A DNA stretch of 64,000 nt from Tunicatimonas pelagia (GCF_030506325.1 NZ_CP120683.1:4043001-4107000), one strand, 5' to 3'. Counted from the stretch's first letter, positions 6,547-15,856 are shown. Program-made: numbers and translations. The notes: generated by a model not told the origin, from the sequence alone.

Positions 6547-7506
6547 ATGAAGCCACTACGAATTGCCACTGCTCAGTTTGAGCACTACAATAATGATAAA
6601 CTACGTAACCGAGAGAGTCTTCGGCAACTGGCTGAACAAGCCAAGCAGCAGAATGCTCAGGTAGTTGCTTTTCACGAGTGCTGCCTGTCGGGTTACGCCT
6701 TTGTCCGAAGCCTTTCTTTTACCGAGCTGCAAGCAGTAGCCGAACCAGTGCCTGACGGCGAAAGCACGCAGTGGCTGATCCAATTGGCCCGGGAGCTTGA
6801 CCTGACTTTACTAGCGGGATTATTTGAGCGGGACGAAGCGGGGAAAGTTTACAATACCTACGTTTGCGTAGATGCTAGTGGTTTGGTGGCCCGGTACCGT
6901 AAACTACATCCCTTTATTCATCCTGAACTTACTCCCGGCGACGAGTATACTACCTTTACCATACACGGCTGGAAGTGCGGAATGCTTATCTGCTACGATA
7001 ATAATATTCTGGAGAATGCCCGGGCCACCCGGCTGTTAGGAGCCGATGTACTATTTATGCCGCACGTAACAATGGGCACTCCTTCTACTCGTCCCGGTGC
7101 CGGATTCTTTGCTGCCAATTGGAATGATCGCGAGACTGATCCTACCAGTCTACGCCACGAATTTGACGGATTGAAAGGCCGGGCATGGCTCATGAAGTGG
7201 CTTCCCGCTCGGGCGTATGATAATGCCCTTTACGCTGTCTTTAGCAATGCAATTGGTATGGATGACGATCAGCTAAAGAATGGCTGTTCTATGATTTTAG
7301 ACCCCTTCGGAGATATAATTGCTGAATGCCGCCATTTAGGTAATGAGGTGATTACCACTACTTGCGTACCCGAAAAACTCACCCAAGCCGGAGGCTACCG
7401 CTACCAACAAGCCCGTCGGCCCGAGCTTTACCGCGATATTTTCAATCAACCCCACACACCGGAGCAAAAAGTTGTTTGGCTTCCCTCTGATTCGTCCAAA
7501 AAGTAG
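6547..7506 (+). CDS. Carbon-nitrogen hydrolase (nitrilase superfamily amidase)
   Basis: 319 residues from the ATG at 6547; a TTG three codons earlier is less likely. The catalytic triad of the superfamily is present: Glu in AFHECCLSGY (E44), Lys in RYRKLHPF (K119) and Cys in GMLICYDNN (C149). The third motif is slightly unusual, with DNN where many members have D..FPE. The enzyme would hydrolyse an amide or carbamoyl bond in the cytoplasm; the substrate is not predictable. The upstream gene for a small secreted protein is probably in the same transcript. Confidence 0.88.
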   Translation: MKPLRIATAQFEHYNNDKLRNRESLRQLAEQAKQQNAQVVAFHECCLSGYAFVRSLSFTELQAVAEPVPDGESTQWLIQLARELDLTLLAGLFERDEAGKVYNTYVCVDASGLVARYRKLHPFIHPELTPGDEYTTFTIHGWKCGMLICYDNNILENARATRLLGADVLFMPHVTMGTPSTRPGAGFFAANWNDRETDPTSLRHEFDGLKGRAWLMKWLPARAYDNALYAVFSNAIGMDDDQLKNGCSMILDPFGDIIAECRHLGNEVITTTCVPEKLTQAGGYRYQQARRPELYRDIFNQPHTPEQKVVWLPSDSSKK

Positions 7507-7623
7507 CGACATATTTCAGCGTAGGCTGTACGTTAGCCTTGACGTTTTCTTCCCATCTCAGGAAAATTTTTCAAAATCTGGTAAAGCTTGTATCTTGCTT
7601 CCCCTTAAATACAACTACCTATT

Positions 7624-9117
7624 ATGCCTGCCACCTACTTACTTGGATACGACATTGGAAGCTCGTCCATCAAAGCCAGTTTAGTACAATCTGATTCGGG
7701 TAAAATAATTGCATCAGCCACTTCGCCTGACAAGGAACTCCCGATGGATGCACCGCAGGAAGGCTGGGCCGAGCAACATCCCGATTTGTGGTGGGAACAT
7801 CTGGTGAAGGCTACGCATCAACTACGGCAAGCGAACGCTGAAGCCCTGAAGCAAGTAGCCGCCATCGGTATTTCTTATCAAATGCACGGCTTGGTAGTAG
7901 TAGATAAAAACCAGCAGGTGCTGCGCCCGTCCATCATCTGGTGCGATAGCCGGGCGGTACAGACGGGTGAGCAAGCCTTTAATGAGTTGGGGCAAGATTG
8001 GTGTTTATCGCATTTGCTCAACTCCCCCGGAAATTTTACCGCTTCTAAGCTGCGCTGGGTGCAGGCGAATGAGCCTCAAATTTACGAGCAGATTCATAAA
8101 ATTATGCTCCCCGGCGATTATATCGCTATGAAGCTCACTGGGGAGATTAATACTACTGTTTCGGGACTTTCCGAAGGTATTTTCTGGGATTTTAAGTCGG
8201 ACTCACCTTCGGACAAATTGCTAGATTACTATCAGATAGACCAGAGCTTAATTCCGGAGCAGGTTCCTACTTTCGGGGAACAAGGCAAGGTTCAATATGG
8301 CGTAGCCGAAGAGTTGGGCCTTTCGGCTAATATTCCGGTAGCGTACCGGGCAGGAGATCAGCCGAACAACGCACTTTCGCTCAATGTGCTAAAACCGGGT
8401 GAAGTGGCGACCACTGCCGGAACATCCGGGGTGATTTACGGAGTGAGCGACCAACTAGAATACGATTCTCAGTCCAGAGTAAACAGTTTTGCCCACGTTA
8501 ACTACAGTCAGGACGAGCCTCGCTACGGCATTTTAGCTTGTGTAAACGGCACCGGAATTCTCAACAGTTGGCTAAAGCACCAGCTACTGCTCGACCGGCT
8601 TTCTTACGAAGAAATGAATCAACGGGCGCAGCAAGCCCCGATTGGGTCAGCCGGAGTGGTCGTTTTACCCTTTGGCAACGGAGCCGAGCGTCCGTTAGCC
8701 AATGCTGAAATTGGGGCACAAATTGGTGGGGTAGAATTCAATACGCACAATACGTCACACATTCTTCGGGCAGCCCAGGAGGGAATTGTGTTTGCGCTGA
8801 AATATAGTCTGGATATTATGGAAGCAATGGGAATGGAGGTGAACTGCGTAAAAGCTGGGAAAGCTAATATGTTCCTCAGCCCTATCTTCCGCGAAGCTTT
8901 TGCCAATACGACGGGTGCCACCATAGAATTGTACGATACCGATGGAGCTGCCGGGGCCGCCCGAGGCGCAGGAATTGGCTCTGGCGAGTACGCTAACCCC
9001 GAAGAAGCCTTCGCCCACTTACAACAAATTGATCAGATTGAACCGGATAGTGATAAGCAATCGGCTTACGCTGAAGCATACGAGCATTGGTTAGAAGCAT
9101 TAAATCAACATCTGTAA
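7624..9117 (+). CDS. xylB: Xylulokinase
   Basis: 497 residues, FGGY-family carbohydrate kinase. The N-terminal phosphate-binding loop is GYDIGSSSIKASLV, followed by GWAEQHPDLWW, GISYQMHGLVVVD (MHG motif of xylulokinases) and SIIWCDSRA. The catalytic aspartate region is AYRAGDQPNNAL, and the C-terminal half has GTSGVIYG and TDGAAGAARGAG. It phosphorylates D-xylulose to D-xylulose-5-phosphate with ATP. The partner isomerase xylA lies 1.4 kb downstream on the same strand, with two unrelated genes between, so the xylose pathway is complete here except for transport. Confidence 0.93.
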   Translation: MPATYLLGYDIGSSSIKASLVQSDSGKIIASATSPDKELPMDAPQEGWAEQHPDLWWEHLVKATHQLRQANAEALKQVAAIGISYQMHGLVVVDKNQQVLRPSIIWCDSRAVQTGEQAFNELGQDWCLSHLLNSPGNFTASKLRWVQANEPQIYEQIHKIMLPGDYIAMKLTGEINTTVSGLSEGIFWDFKSDSPSDKLLDYYQIDQSLIPEQVPTFGEQGKVQYGVAEELGLSANIPVAYRAGDQPNNALSLNVLKPGEVATTAGTSGVIYGVSDQLEYDSQSRVNSFAHVNYSQDEPRYGILACVNGTGILNSWLKHQLLLDRLSYEEMNQRAQQAPIGSAGVVVLPFGNGAERPLANAEIGAQIGGVEFNTHNTSHILRAAQEGIVFALKYSLDIMEAMGMEVNCVKAGKANMFLSPIFREAFANTTGATIELYDTDGAAGAARGAGIGSGEYANPEEAFAHLQQIDQIEPDSDKQSAYAEAYEHWLEALNQHL

Positions 9118-9134
9118 AATACAAGATGTGAGAT

Positions 9135-9686
9135 ATGAAATATGAAAAGGTAGGAAGACGTAGACCGAGAACTGAGATTATTATTGCCGTTGCGGCTACG
9201 ATAATCAGCGTTTGCGCTATGGCTACTACTGTCTACCAAACCTATATTCTTCGCCAACAACAGCATGCTGCCGTTTGGCCCCGCTTGCAATTATCTCATG
9301 GCTACTGGATACAGCCTGACACTGCACACTATAATCTGTTTCTACAAAATAATGGAGTAGGCCCTGCTATTATTCAAAAGGTTTACATGATTCATAATGA
9401 GGACAGTTCATTTTCGAGCACCGCTGAAATAGCCCGAGCGATAGCCCGTCAGCGAAACCTACCGGATACACTCGTATATTCTGACTACGGTGATGTTGTA
9501 GAAGATATGGTTATCCCTCAACAGACTCAACAGGGGCTACTAACCTTAGAGGATCGTAGGTACGTAGCTCCTTGGGTAGAAGAGGTGAGAGAAGGAGGAG
9601 TTCAGATTGTCATACAGTATCAATCACTCTACGGTGAAACTTGGGAAGTGGCTTACCCTGGCTCTCATCACCGAAAAATTAATTAG
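9135..9686 (+). CDS. Hypothetical membrane-anchored protein
   Basis: 183 residues. The N-terminus is basic (KVGRRRPRTE), followed by one membrane segment (IIIAVAATIISVCAMATTVYQTY, about 17-38). The remainder, probably periplasmic, has strands such as YNLFLQNNGVGPAIIQKVYM and a late VQIVIQYQSLYGETWEV, suggesting a beta-sandwich. I do not recognise the family with certainty; similar one-TM proteins with an 'N.G.GPA.I..v' motif occur widely. It sits 17 bases after xylB and 27 before the peptidase-like gene, so it is likely cotranscribed with them although unrelated to xylose use. Confidence 0.6.
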   Translation: MKYEKVGRRRPRTEIIIAVAATIISVCAMATTVYQTYILRQQQHAAVWPRLQLSHGYWIQPDTAHYNLFLQNNGVGPAIIQKVYMIHNEDSSFSSTAEIARAIARQRNLPDTLVYSDYGDVVEDMVIPQQTQQGLLTLEDRRYVAPWVEEVREGGVQIVIQYQSLYGETWEVAYPGSHHRKIN

Positions 9687-9713
9687 TTTTACCCAATATT
9701 ACTGGCTTCTATC

Positions 9714-10487
9714 ATGAAGAAAGCTCTAAAAAAAATTACCGCTTCGCTTATAGTAATACTTCTCACTATACTTTCCGGGTTGATAACAGTTACGTTTTCT
9801 CCCCAAATGCTATTTGCTAAGAAGATAGAACATCAAGCGTTTACTATTTATTCTAATACCGATTTTGATGAAACTCATCTTGTAAGCCGGTTGGATGATG
9901 CCTATGCGCTAATAAAACACAGCGAGCTTCACGACGAGGACTACCATTTTGATGTGCTACTAGCCCATAATCACTTCTTTAATAAGATAGAGGATTTACA
10001 AGGAAAAGGAGTCATTGCTCGGGCTACTGCTGGATATATCACCTTAAAAGTACCCATTGATCCGAAAAACAACCATGTGCAAGGAAGCGTAGGAAAGATA
10101 AATCTAACCTATTTATTAGCTCATGAAATGATTCATAATCTTCAAGCCAATAAATACGGTCTTCTAAATTTTAGTCCACTAAAACATCCTCCTTTTTGGA
10201 AGCTGGAAGGTTATCCGGAGTATATCGCTCGGCGAAACCAGTTGCATGCTAATGACTATAGCCTAAGATCTGAAATTCAGAGATACGTAGAGTTGATGAA
10301 GGCATCTAATAATATGTTTGTTGAGGTTACGGAAGGTCATTTTGTACCGTTTTACTATTACAAAGGAAGGTTAATGGTCGAGTATTTGATGGATATTAAA
10401 GGAATGACGTATGATGAGATATTAAAGGATGATACCTCCGAAGAAGTAGTATTTCAAGAAGTACTTCAGTGGACGAAGATCTCTTAA
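9714..10487 (+). CDS. Membrane-anchored putative zinc metallopeptidase (HExxH)
   Basis: 257 residues. One N-terminal membrane segment (SLIVILLTILSGLITVTFS, about 11-29), then an exported domain. The zinc site is LLAHEMIHNLQ (H137-E138-x-x-H141), and 24 residues later KLEGYPEYIARRN supplies a glutamate (E165) that fits a gluzincin third ligand. The size and the lone catalytic core resemble small M48/M1-like or DUF-type peptidases of unknown target. It lies between xylB and xylA on the same strand. The metal motif is seen; the proteolytic role and substrate are inferred. Confidence 0.65.
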   Translation: MKKALKKITASLIVILLTILSGLITVTFSPQMLFAKKIEHQAFTIYSNTDFDETHLVSRLDDAYALIKHSELHDEDYHFDVLLAHNHFFNKIEDLQGKGVIARATAGYITLKVPIDPKNNHVQGSVGKINLTYLLAHEMIHNLQANKYGLLNFSPLKHPPFWKLEGYPEYIARRNQLHANDYSLRSEIQRYVELMKASNNMFVEVTEGHFVPFYYYKGRLMVEYLMDIKGMTYDEILKDDTSEEVVFQEVLQWTKIS

Positions 10488-10539
10488 CCCGCGCAAGCAA
10501 TTAACAATTAGCAATCGAACCATTTAACAATCCAATAAC

Positions 10540-11856
10540 ATGAGCACAACTTTTTTTCCTAACATCAACCCCATTCAGTACGAAGGTACCGATACCGACA
10601 ATATTTTTGCTTTTCGCTACTACGATGAGAATCGGCAGATCGGTGATAAAACCATGAAGGAGCACCTACGCTTCGCCATTGCCTACTGGCACAGCTTCTG
10701 TAATGAAAATGCCGATCCATTTGGGGCAGGAACCCGCGATTTTCCCTGGCACAAGCATAGCAACCCAATGGATAACGCTAAATCCCGGTTGGAAGCTGCG
10801 TTTGAGTTCTTCACTAAAATAAATGCTCCCTACTACTGCTTTCACGACCGCGACATTGCCCCCGAAGGCAGTTCGGTGAGTGAGTCAGAGAAAAATTTAC
10901 AGGAGATTGTATCGCTGGCGAAAGAACACCAGCAATCCACTGGAGTAAAGCTACTGTGGGGAACGGCTAACTTATTTTCGCACCCCCGCTATATGAACGG
11001 TGCTTCCACCAACCCTGATTTTGCCGTGCTTTGTCACGGTGGGGCCCAGGTAAAGGCGGCGTTGGATGCTACCGTAGAATTGGGGGGTGAGAATTATGTG
11101 TTCTGGGGGGGGCGGGAAGGCTACGCCGCCCTTATCAATACCAACATGAAGCGGGAGTTAGATCACCTCGGGCAGTTCCTTCGTATGGCGCGGGACTACG
11201 GGAGGAAGATTGGTTTTAAGGGAAACTACCTAATTGAACCCAAACCCGCCGAGCCTAGTAAGCATCAGTACGACTTTGATTCAGCTACGGTGGTTGGCTT
11301 TCTCCACCAGCAGGGACTGGCTGATGATTTTAAAATTAATGTGGAGCAAAACCACGCGATTTTAGCGGGGCACACCTTTGCCCACGATCTTCAAACGGCC
11401 TCGGACGCGGGGATGCTCGGCAGTGTAGACGCTAACCTGGGTGACAACCAAAATGGCTGGGATACCGATTATTTTCCGACTGATCTGTACGATTGTATAC
11501 ACGCCATGATGGTAATTCTTCAGCAAGGTGGCATTGCTCCGGGTGGGCTGAATTTTGATGCCAAGGTACGCCGCACCTCCAGCGACTTGGAAGATTTGTT
11601 CATTGCTCACATCGTCGGGATGGATACGTTTGCCCGAGGTTTACTCATTGCTCACGATATTCTGGAAAACTCTAACTTCCTGACAATGAAGCAAGAGCGT
11701 TACGCCTCTTACGACAGCGGCAAAGGGTCAGAATTTGAGCAAGGAAGCCTCGGCTTGGAAGACTTGCGTGATTTAGCGGCTGAAGCAGGCGAACCCCAGC
11801 GACGCAGTGGAAAGATTGAATTATTCGAGATGCTCATTAATAATTATATTAAATAA
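10540..11856 (+). CDS. xylA: Xylose isomerase
   Basis: 438 residues, the length of class II xylose isomerases. The motifs are intact: [13 protein letters not shown] (catalytic His and Asp near 101-104), [27 protein letters not shown], the metal ligands in [35 protein letters not shown] and GSVDANLGD, then [10 protein letters not shown]. It interconverts D-xylose and D-xylulose, feeding xylB. The start is the ATG at 10540, 52 bases after the peptidase-like gene. Shares with xylB a higher GC content than the two genes between them, judged by eye. Confidence 0.95.
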   Translation: MSTTFFPNINPIQYEGTDTDNIFAFRYYDENRQIGDKTMKEHLRFAIAYWHSFCNENADPFGAGTRDFPWHKHSNPMDNAKSRLEAAFEFFTKINAPYYCFHDRDIAPEGSSVSESEKNLQEIVSLAKEHQQSTGVKLLWGTANLFSHPRYMNGASTNPDFAVLCHGGAQVKAALDATVELGGENYVFWGGREGYAALINTNMKRELDHLGQFLRMARDYGRKIGFKGNYLIEPKPAEPSKHQYDFDSATVVGFLHQQGLADDFKINVEQNHAILAGHTFAHDLQTASDAGMLGSVDANLGDNQNGWDTDYFPTDLYDCIHAMMVILQQGGIAPGGLNFDAKVRRTSSDLEDLFIAHIVGMDTFARGLLIAHDILENSNFLTMKQERYASYDSGKGSEFEQGSLGLEDLRDLAAEAGEPQRRSGKIELFEMLINNYIK

Positions 11857-11861
11857 TGAAT

Positions 11862-11941
11862 AGTGAATAATGATTGATGAAAGAATGAGCACCTTTACGG
11901 TCAGCTGGGCATTGTTCACTACTCATCAATCATTATTCATC
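11862..11941. repeat. Palindromic AT-rich intergenic repeat
   Basis: GAATAATGATTGATGA at 11865-11880 is exactly reversed at 11923-11938. With a one-base indel the arms extend to about 20 bases each (TAG(a)TGAATAATG...). The central 42 bases carry unrelated sequence. It fills the spacer between xylA and mscL. A very similar palindrome lies at 20262-20328, so this is a dispersed repeat family and not a gene-specific terminator. Confidence 0.6.
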
Positions 11942-12016
11942 TATATAATTTGCTAAATTACCGTTAAAACACGGTCAGCCATATAATAAACTACTATCTA
12001 ACTTAACTTATCTATT

Positions 12017-12427
12017 ATGGGACTAGCAAAAGAATTTAAAGCGTTCATCATGAAGGGCAACATCATTGATTTGGCCGTAGCCGTAATCATTGGAGCTGCC
12101 TTCGGTAAAATTGTCTCATCCTTTGTGGCTGATGTTTTAATGCCACCTATCGGATTACTGCTGGGTGGGGTTGATTTCACCGATATTATGGTTGTCCTGA
12201 AGGAAGGGGCAACTGAAGAAGAAACCGTCGCAATTCGTATCGGGGTTTTCATTCAGAATGTCATTGATTTTATTATTATTGCTTTTAGTGTGTTTATGGT
12301 AATTAAAGCTTACCAAAGCACGCAGAAGAAGGAAGAGGTGGAACCAGCCAAACCTCCGGTACCTTCTAATGAAGAAAAATTACTAACTGAAATTCGGGAT
12401 TTATTGAAAGACCGCCCGACAGTATAA
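12017..12427 (+). CDS. mscL: Large-conductance mechanosensitive channel MscL
   Basis: 136 residues, the usual MscL length. The order is classic: [45 protein letters not shown] in the N-terminal helix and TM1, a short periplasmic loop, TM2 ([20 protein letters not shown]) and a charged cytoplasmic C-terminal helix ([12 protein letters not shown]). It forms a pentameric pore that releases solutes at hypo-osmotic shock. It has its own spacer on both sides and is probably monocistronic. Confidence 0.96.
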   Translation: MGLAKEFKAFIMKGNIIDLAVAVIIGAAFGKIVSSFVADVLMPPIGLLLGGVDFTDIMVVLKEGATEEETVAIRIGVFIQNVIDFIIIAFSVFMVIKAYQSTQKKEEVEPAKPPVPSNEEKLLTEIRDLLKDRPTV

Positions 12428-12472
12428 TTAACATAATTTTTAAAGTAGGCTGACCTGTTTTTTTATCATATA

Positions 12473-12490
12473 CCTGGAGTTGATTCCAGG
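12473..12490 (+). promoter_or_regulatory. Small hairpin upstream of ROK kinase gene
   Basis: CCTGGA-GTTGAT-TCCAGG forms a perfect 6-bp stem with a 6-base loop, ending 19 bases before the kinase ATG. There is no T-run after it, so it is not an ordinary terminator. It could be an operator half-site pair or a 5'-UTR hairpin; no function is shown. Confidence 0.28.
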
Positions 12491-12509
12491 ATAAGCTTCA
12501 AACTAACCT

Positions 12510-13493
12510 ATGAAAGACGTAGCCCTAGGCATTGATATTGGTGGCACTAACACTAAATTTGGTTTTGTAGACCGCGAAGGAAACATGTACGCGGAAACCT
12601 CAGTATCGACCGTTAAAACCGCCCCCGGCGATGTAGAAGCCTACCTGAGATACGTATACAAAGAAGTGGAGAAGCTCCGCGAGACGGTAGATGAAGAACT
12701 CAATATTGTTGGCTGTGGCATTGGTGCGCCCAATGGTAATTACTTTACCGGAACTATTGAGTACGCTCCCAATTTGACTTTCCAAGGGGTTGTCCCAATC
12801 ATTGAGCTGTTTCAGCAATACTACGATGTACCGATGGTACTTACTAATGACGCTAATGCTGCTGCCATTGGCGAAATGATTTACGGCGGAGCCAAGGGAA
12901 TGAAAAATTTCGTGATGATTACCCTGGGTACCGGCCTGGGCAGTGGTTTTGTGGTAAACGGTGGCTTAATCTACGGTCACGATGGATTTGCCGGCGAGAT
13001 GGGGCATATTATGAATAATCCAAAAGGGCGCACCTGCGGTCTGGGACGTAAGGGCTGCCTGGAAGCTTACGTATCAGCTACGGGTATCAAACGGACGGTG
13101 TTTAAGCTACTCGCTGATATGACCGATGATACCCCACTGCGCGACATTACCTTTAACAATTTATCGGCCGCTAAGATTACGGAGCTAGCCATGCAAGGCG
13201 ACCCAGTGGCTAAGGCAGCTTTCGATTACACCGCCGAATTGTTAGGTCGCAAACTATCCGATATGGTGGCAATTTTTAGTCCACAAGCTATTTTCCTGTT
13301 GGGTGGACTGGCCAAGGCGGGAGACTTTCTCTTCAAACCCACCAAAAAGTATATGGAAGAGTACATGTTTGAAATTTTTAAAAACAAAGTGCCAATTCTA
13401 CCTTCAGCACTGGAAGGCCGTAATGCCGCTGTGCTAGGCTCTAGTGCCTTGGCCTGGAAAGAAATTAGTGAAGGGAAAAGTAATTTGATGTAG
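12510..13493 (+). CDS. ROK-family sugar kinase (glucokinase-like)
   Basis: 327 residues. The N-terminal ATP loop is GIDIGGTNTKFGFVD, the sugar-binding aspartate lies in LTNDANAAAIGE, and LGTGLGSGFVVNGGL and GHDGFAGEMGHI follow. The zinc site of ROK proteins is present as GRTCGLGRKGCLEAY, here with CGLGRKGC in place of the common CxCGxxGC. No N-terminal winged helix exists, so it is an enzyme and not a ROK repressor. It would phosphorylate glucose or a related hexose with ATP. The gene ends before a long hairpin shared with the convergent lipoprotein gene. Confidence 0.9.
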   Translation: MKDVALGIDIGGTNTKFGFVDREGNMYAETSVSTVKTAPGDVEAYLRYVYKEVEKLRETVDEELNIVGCGIGAPNGNYFTGTIEYAPNLTFQGVVPIIELFQQYYDVPMVLTNDANAAAIGEMIYGGAKGMKNFVMITLGTGLGSGFVVNGGLIYGHDGFAGEMGHIMNNPKGRTCGLGRKGCLEAYVSATGIKRTVFKLLADMTDDTPLRDITFNNLSAAKITELAMQGDPVAKAAFDYTAELLGRKLSDMVAIFSPQAIFLLGGLAKAGDFLFKPTKKYMEEYMFEIFKNKVPILPSALEGRNAAVLGSSALAWKEISEGKSNLM

Positions 13494-13597
13494 GCAGTTG
13501 CTATTTCTTTAGTGCCGTTGTTCGTTTTGCAAAGCAAAAGTCATCCCAGCACGATATTGTCTGAGATGGCTTTGAAAGAGCAACTAATACTAAGCCT

Positions 13598-13655
13598 TAT
13601 TCTGATAAACTTCTAAGGTTTGTGTCGTCACGAACCTTAGAAGTTTATCAGAATA
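13598..13655. terminator. Long perfect hairpin between convergent genes
   Basis: The 23 bases 13598-13620 are the exact reverse complement of 13633-13655, with a 12-base spacer (TGTGTCGTCACG) that can pair further (GTG/CAC). This gives a stem of about 26-27 bp with a four-base loop. It lies between the ends of the ROK kinase and the convergent lipoprotein gene, so it could stop transcription from both sides. Flanking T-runs are weak, and the perfect pairing over 23 bp suggests a mobile palindromic repeat. Confidence 0.6.
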
Positions 13656-13681
13656 TCCTCTACTAAGAATAGAAAGAATGA

Positions 13682-14929
13682 TTATTGGCGCTCAAAGCGG
13701 AACTCATCTAGGGTGTTATTACCACTTTCTCGCAAGTGAAAGACAGCATTAGTGCGCTCAAGTACTATCCAGTTATCATCATCTAGGTCAGATAGCTCGC
13801 CCCGATCGCTAAAGGCTTGTAGGTTACCAGCACTCAAATTGATGCGAACCTGATCACCGGCTTCATTGATCGACCATTCAGCAACAGTACTTTTTTGATC
13901 GTCGGCGATAACTAACTTGCCATTCTCTTGAAACGTGAAGACCAAACCGTTAAAGCTGTTAGTATCTTCTTTGCCATCGTCGCGAAAGAGTGTCACTTGC
14001 CAACCGTTGGTAGCTCCTTGATTTGCTTCTGGCTGAGGTGTAGTATTAAGATTTCTTGAAGAACCGGTTGCCCTTACAAAACGTACCTCGTCGCGGGTAC
14101 CGTCATCGTCTTCTTCTAATAAGTGAATGAGTGAGTCACTCTTCTCAATCACCATCCAATCATCGTCATCCAAATCCTCCAGTTCTTCCCGATTGCTAAA
14201 CGTCTGTAGATTTTCGGAACTTAGGTCAATCGCAACCCGATTGCCTGCGGCATTGATAGACCACGCCGCCGTGGTGCTTTGCTGACTGTCTGCGATCAGT
14301 AGCTCGCCATTGTCCCGGAAAGTAAAGGTCAAGCCATCAAAATCAGTGGTTTCGTCTTCGTTATCATCCTTAAACAAACCTACTTGCCAATCGCCAGTTA
14401 AATCTTCAGTAACTACTGGCTGAGGCTCGGGGTTAGGATTACCCGTATCAGAACCATCTGAAGCACTGGTTGACTTTACAAAACGAACTTCATCCAGCGT
14501 ATTATCATCATCTACTTCTAGTAGATGAATGAGCGTATCATTCTTCTCAATCACCATCCAGTCATCGTCATCTAAGTCTTCCAGCTCGCTGCGGTTACTA
14601 AATGCTTGCAGATTTTCCGTACTAAGGTCAATCTCAACCCGGTTACCCGCGCCATTAATAGACCAGGCCGCTGTGGTATTCTGCTGCTCTTCGGCAATTA
14701 CTAGATCGCCATTTTCCTGAAAGGTGAAGGTTAAACCAGCAAAATCACTGGTTTCATCTTCATTGTCATCCTTGAATAAATCCACCTGCCACTCACCAGT
14801 TAAGTCATTGCTAACAACAGGTTGTGGTTCAGGATTATTCCCCTGATTATTATCATCAGGTAAAACAGGGTCATTTTCTTCGCAAGCAAATAACAGAAAG
14901 CTTGCGGTAAATAAGATCAGATACTTCAT
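13682..14929 (-). CDS. Lipoprotein with three tandem ~120-residue repeats
   Basis: 415 residues from the ATG at 14929, which gives the better lipoprotein signal (KYLILFTASFLLFAC, lipidated Cys at 16); an ATG four codons earlier also exists. Three near-copies follow, each opening DLTGEWQVDLFKDDNEDET or a variant, then F.GLTFTF.ENG.L.IA, TTAAWSIN.AGNRV.IDLS, LQ.FSNR.ELEDLDDDDWMVIEK and IHLLE.DD..LDEVRFV. The third copy is the most diverged (NGWQVTLFRDDGKEDT). The repeats resemble lipocalin-like or DUF5004-type beta domains of surface lipoproteins. The linkers are Pro/Asn/Gln-rich. Function unknown; it is acidic and likely outer-membrane bound. Confidence 0.82.
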   Translation of the reverse strand: MKYLILFTASFLLFACEENDPVLPDDNNQGNNPEPQPVVSNDLTGEWQVDLFKDDNEDETSDFAGLTFTFQENGDLVIAEEQQNTTAAWSINGAGNRVEIDLSTENLQAFSNRSELEDLDDDDWMVIEKNDTLIHLLEVDDDNTLDEVRFVKSTSASDGSDTGNPNPEPQPVVTEDLTGDWQVGLFKDDNEDETTDFDGLTFTFRDNGELLIADSQQSTTAAWSINAAGNRVAIDLSSENLQTFSNREELEDLDDDDWMVIEKSDSLIHLLEEDDDGTRDEVRFVRATGSSRNLNTTPQPEANQGATNGWQVTLFRDDGKEDTNSFNGLVFTFQENGKLVIADDQKSTVAEWSINEAGDQVRINLSAGNLQAFSDRGELSDLDDDNWIVLERTNAVFHLRESGNNTLDEFRFERQ

Positions 14930-14941
14930 ACTATGTAGCAT

Positions 14942-15376
14942 AACATTTAAATTTTGTAGTAATACTATTTTTGTATGAAGTCGTTATCCCATTCAAATTG
15001 TAACCGGCTTGATAGATTTTTTTTCAATTGATTGATCTAAGCTTTTACTATTTTGAAGTTCATCGCCCGACAACCAGCGTTATCCAGCTTCTTGTCCATG
15101 TTACTGAGGCAATTTCTTCTAGTATAAATCCTACCTGCTCAGCATCATATTTCGCTAGCATTCGTCAGAAAAATTGTATATATTGATAAAAATTGCTAGT
15201 TATTTTGGTCGGAATTACCAATTTGTTAAAGGTGCTCAGCTCAATTATCTACTTCCTACTAGTCGCTACTAACTAGATAATTTAGCATTCTATATTTCCG
15301 GCCAAAGAATAGGTTGTACATACGTTTGAAATAAAAGTTTTCCATTTTCCAATAGATAACTTAAACTTTCACTGCT
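14942..15376. other. 435-bp intergenic region, no gene seen
   Basis: Divergent spacer between the repeat lipoprotein and the NTF2-like gene. It is AT-rich and has no ORF with coding character on either strand. It must hold promoters for both genes; the best candidate is reported at 15321. Confidence 0.5.
15321..15328 (+). promoter_or_regulatory. TAnnTTTG promoter box candidate
   Basis: TACGTTTG matches the Bacteroidetes -7 consensus exactly, 48 bases before the ATG at 15377. The upstream box is weak: TTTC lies near 15295-15298, about 22 bases away. Confidence 0.35.
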
Positions 15377-15856
15377 ATGAAGACAACTGCATTTTTACTT
15401 ACCCTGCTACTATTCGTTAGCACCGTTAGCTTCGCCCAAGAAGCAGAAGAACAGTCTATAAAAAAGGTAATTGAAGGGGAAACCAATGCTTGGCTAGAGC
15501 GAAATTACGACCAATGGGCTGAGCATTGGGGGCATACTCCCTACGCGTACTTCAGTGTGACCATGAACGAATACATTGAGTTTGCGGATGGCTGGGATGA
15601 AATAAGCAACCACATGAAGCAGTCTATGGAGCAAAACCCACCCGTACAGGGCGAAATGAACGTAGACCGAAGCGATTGGCATTTTAAAATAACCGATAAC
15701 CTAGCCTGGGCTCGTTTTAATCAAAGTACCAACAATGGCGTTATGCTGAAAGAACAACGCGTGCTAGAAAAGATGGATGGTCAGTGGAAGATTATTAACA
15801 TGACTACGGTAAACCCATCTTCCTACCCAGTGGAAGCTCGTAACCCCGAGCCTTAA
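15377..15856 (+). CDS. Secreted NTF2-like (SnoaL/DUF4440-type) protein
   Basis: 159 residues with a clear signal peptide (MKTTAFLLTLLLFVSTVSFAQ). The mature part fits the NTF2-like fold: helix EQSIKKVIEGETNAWLERNYDQWAEHW, then strands ending KEQRVLEKMDGQWKIINMTTV, the common last strand pair of DUF4440/SnoaL domains. Such domains bind small ligands or act as dimeric scaffolds; no catalytic set is evident. It stands alone with a candidate promoter upstream. Confidence 0.75.
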   Translation: MKTTAFLLTLLLFVSTVSFAQEAEEQSIKKVIEGETNAWLERNYDQWAEHWGHTPYAYFSVTMNEYIEFADGWDEISNHMKQSMEQNPPVQGEMNVDRSDWHFKITDNLAWARFNQSTNNGVMLKEQRVLEKMDGQWKIINMTTVNPSSYPVEARNPEP

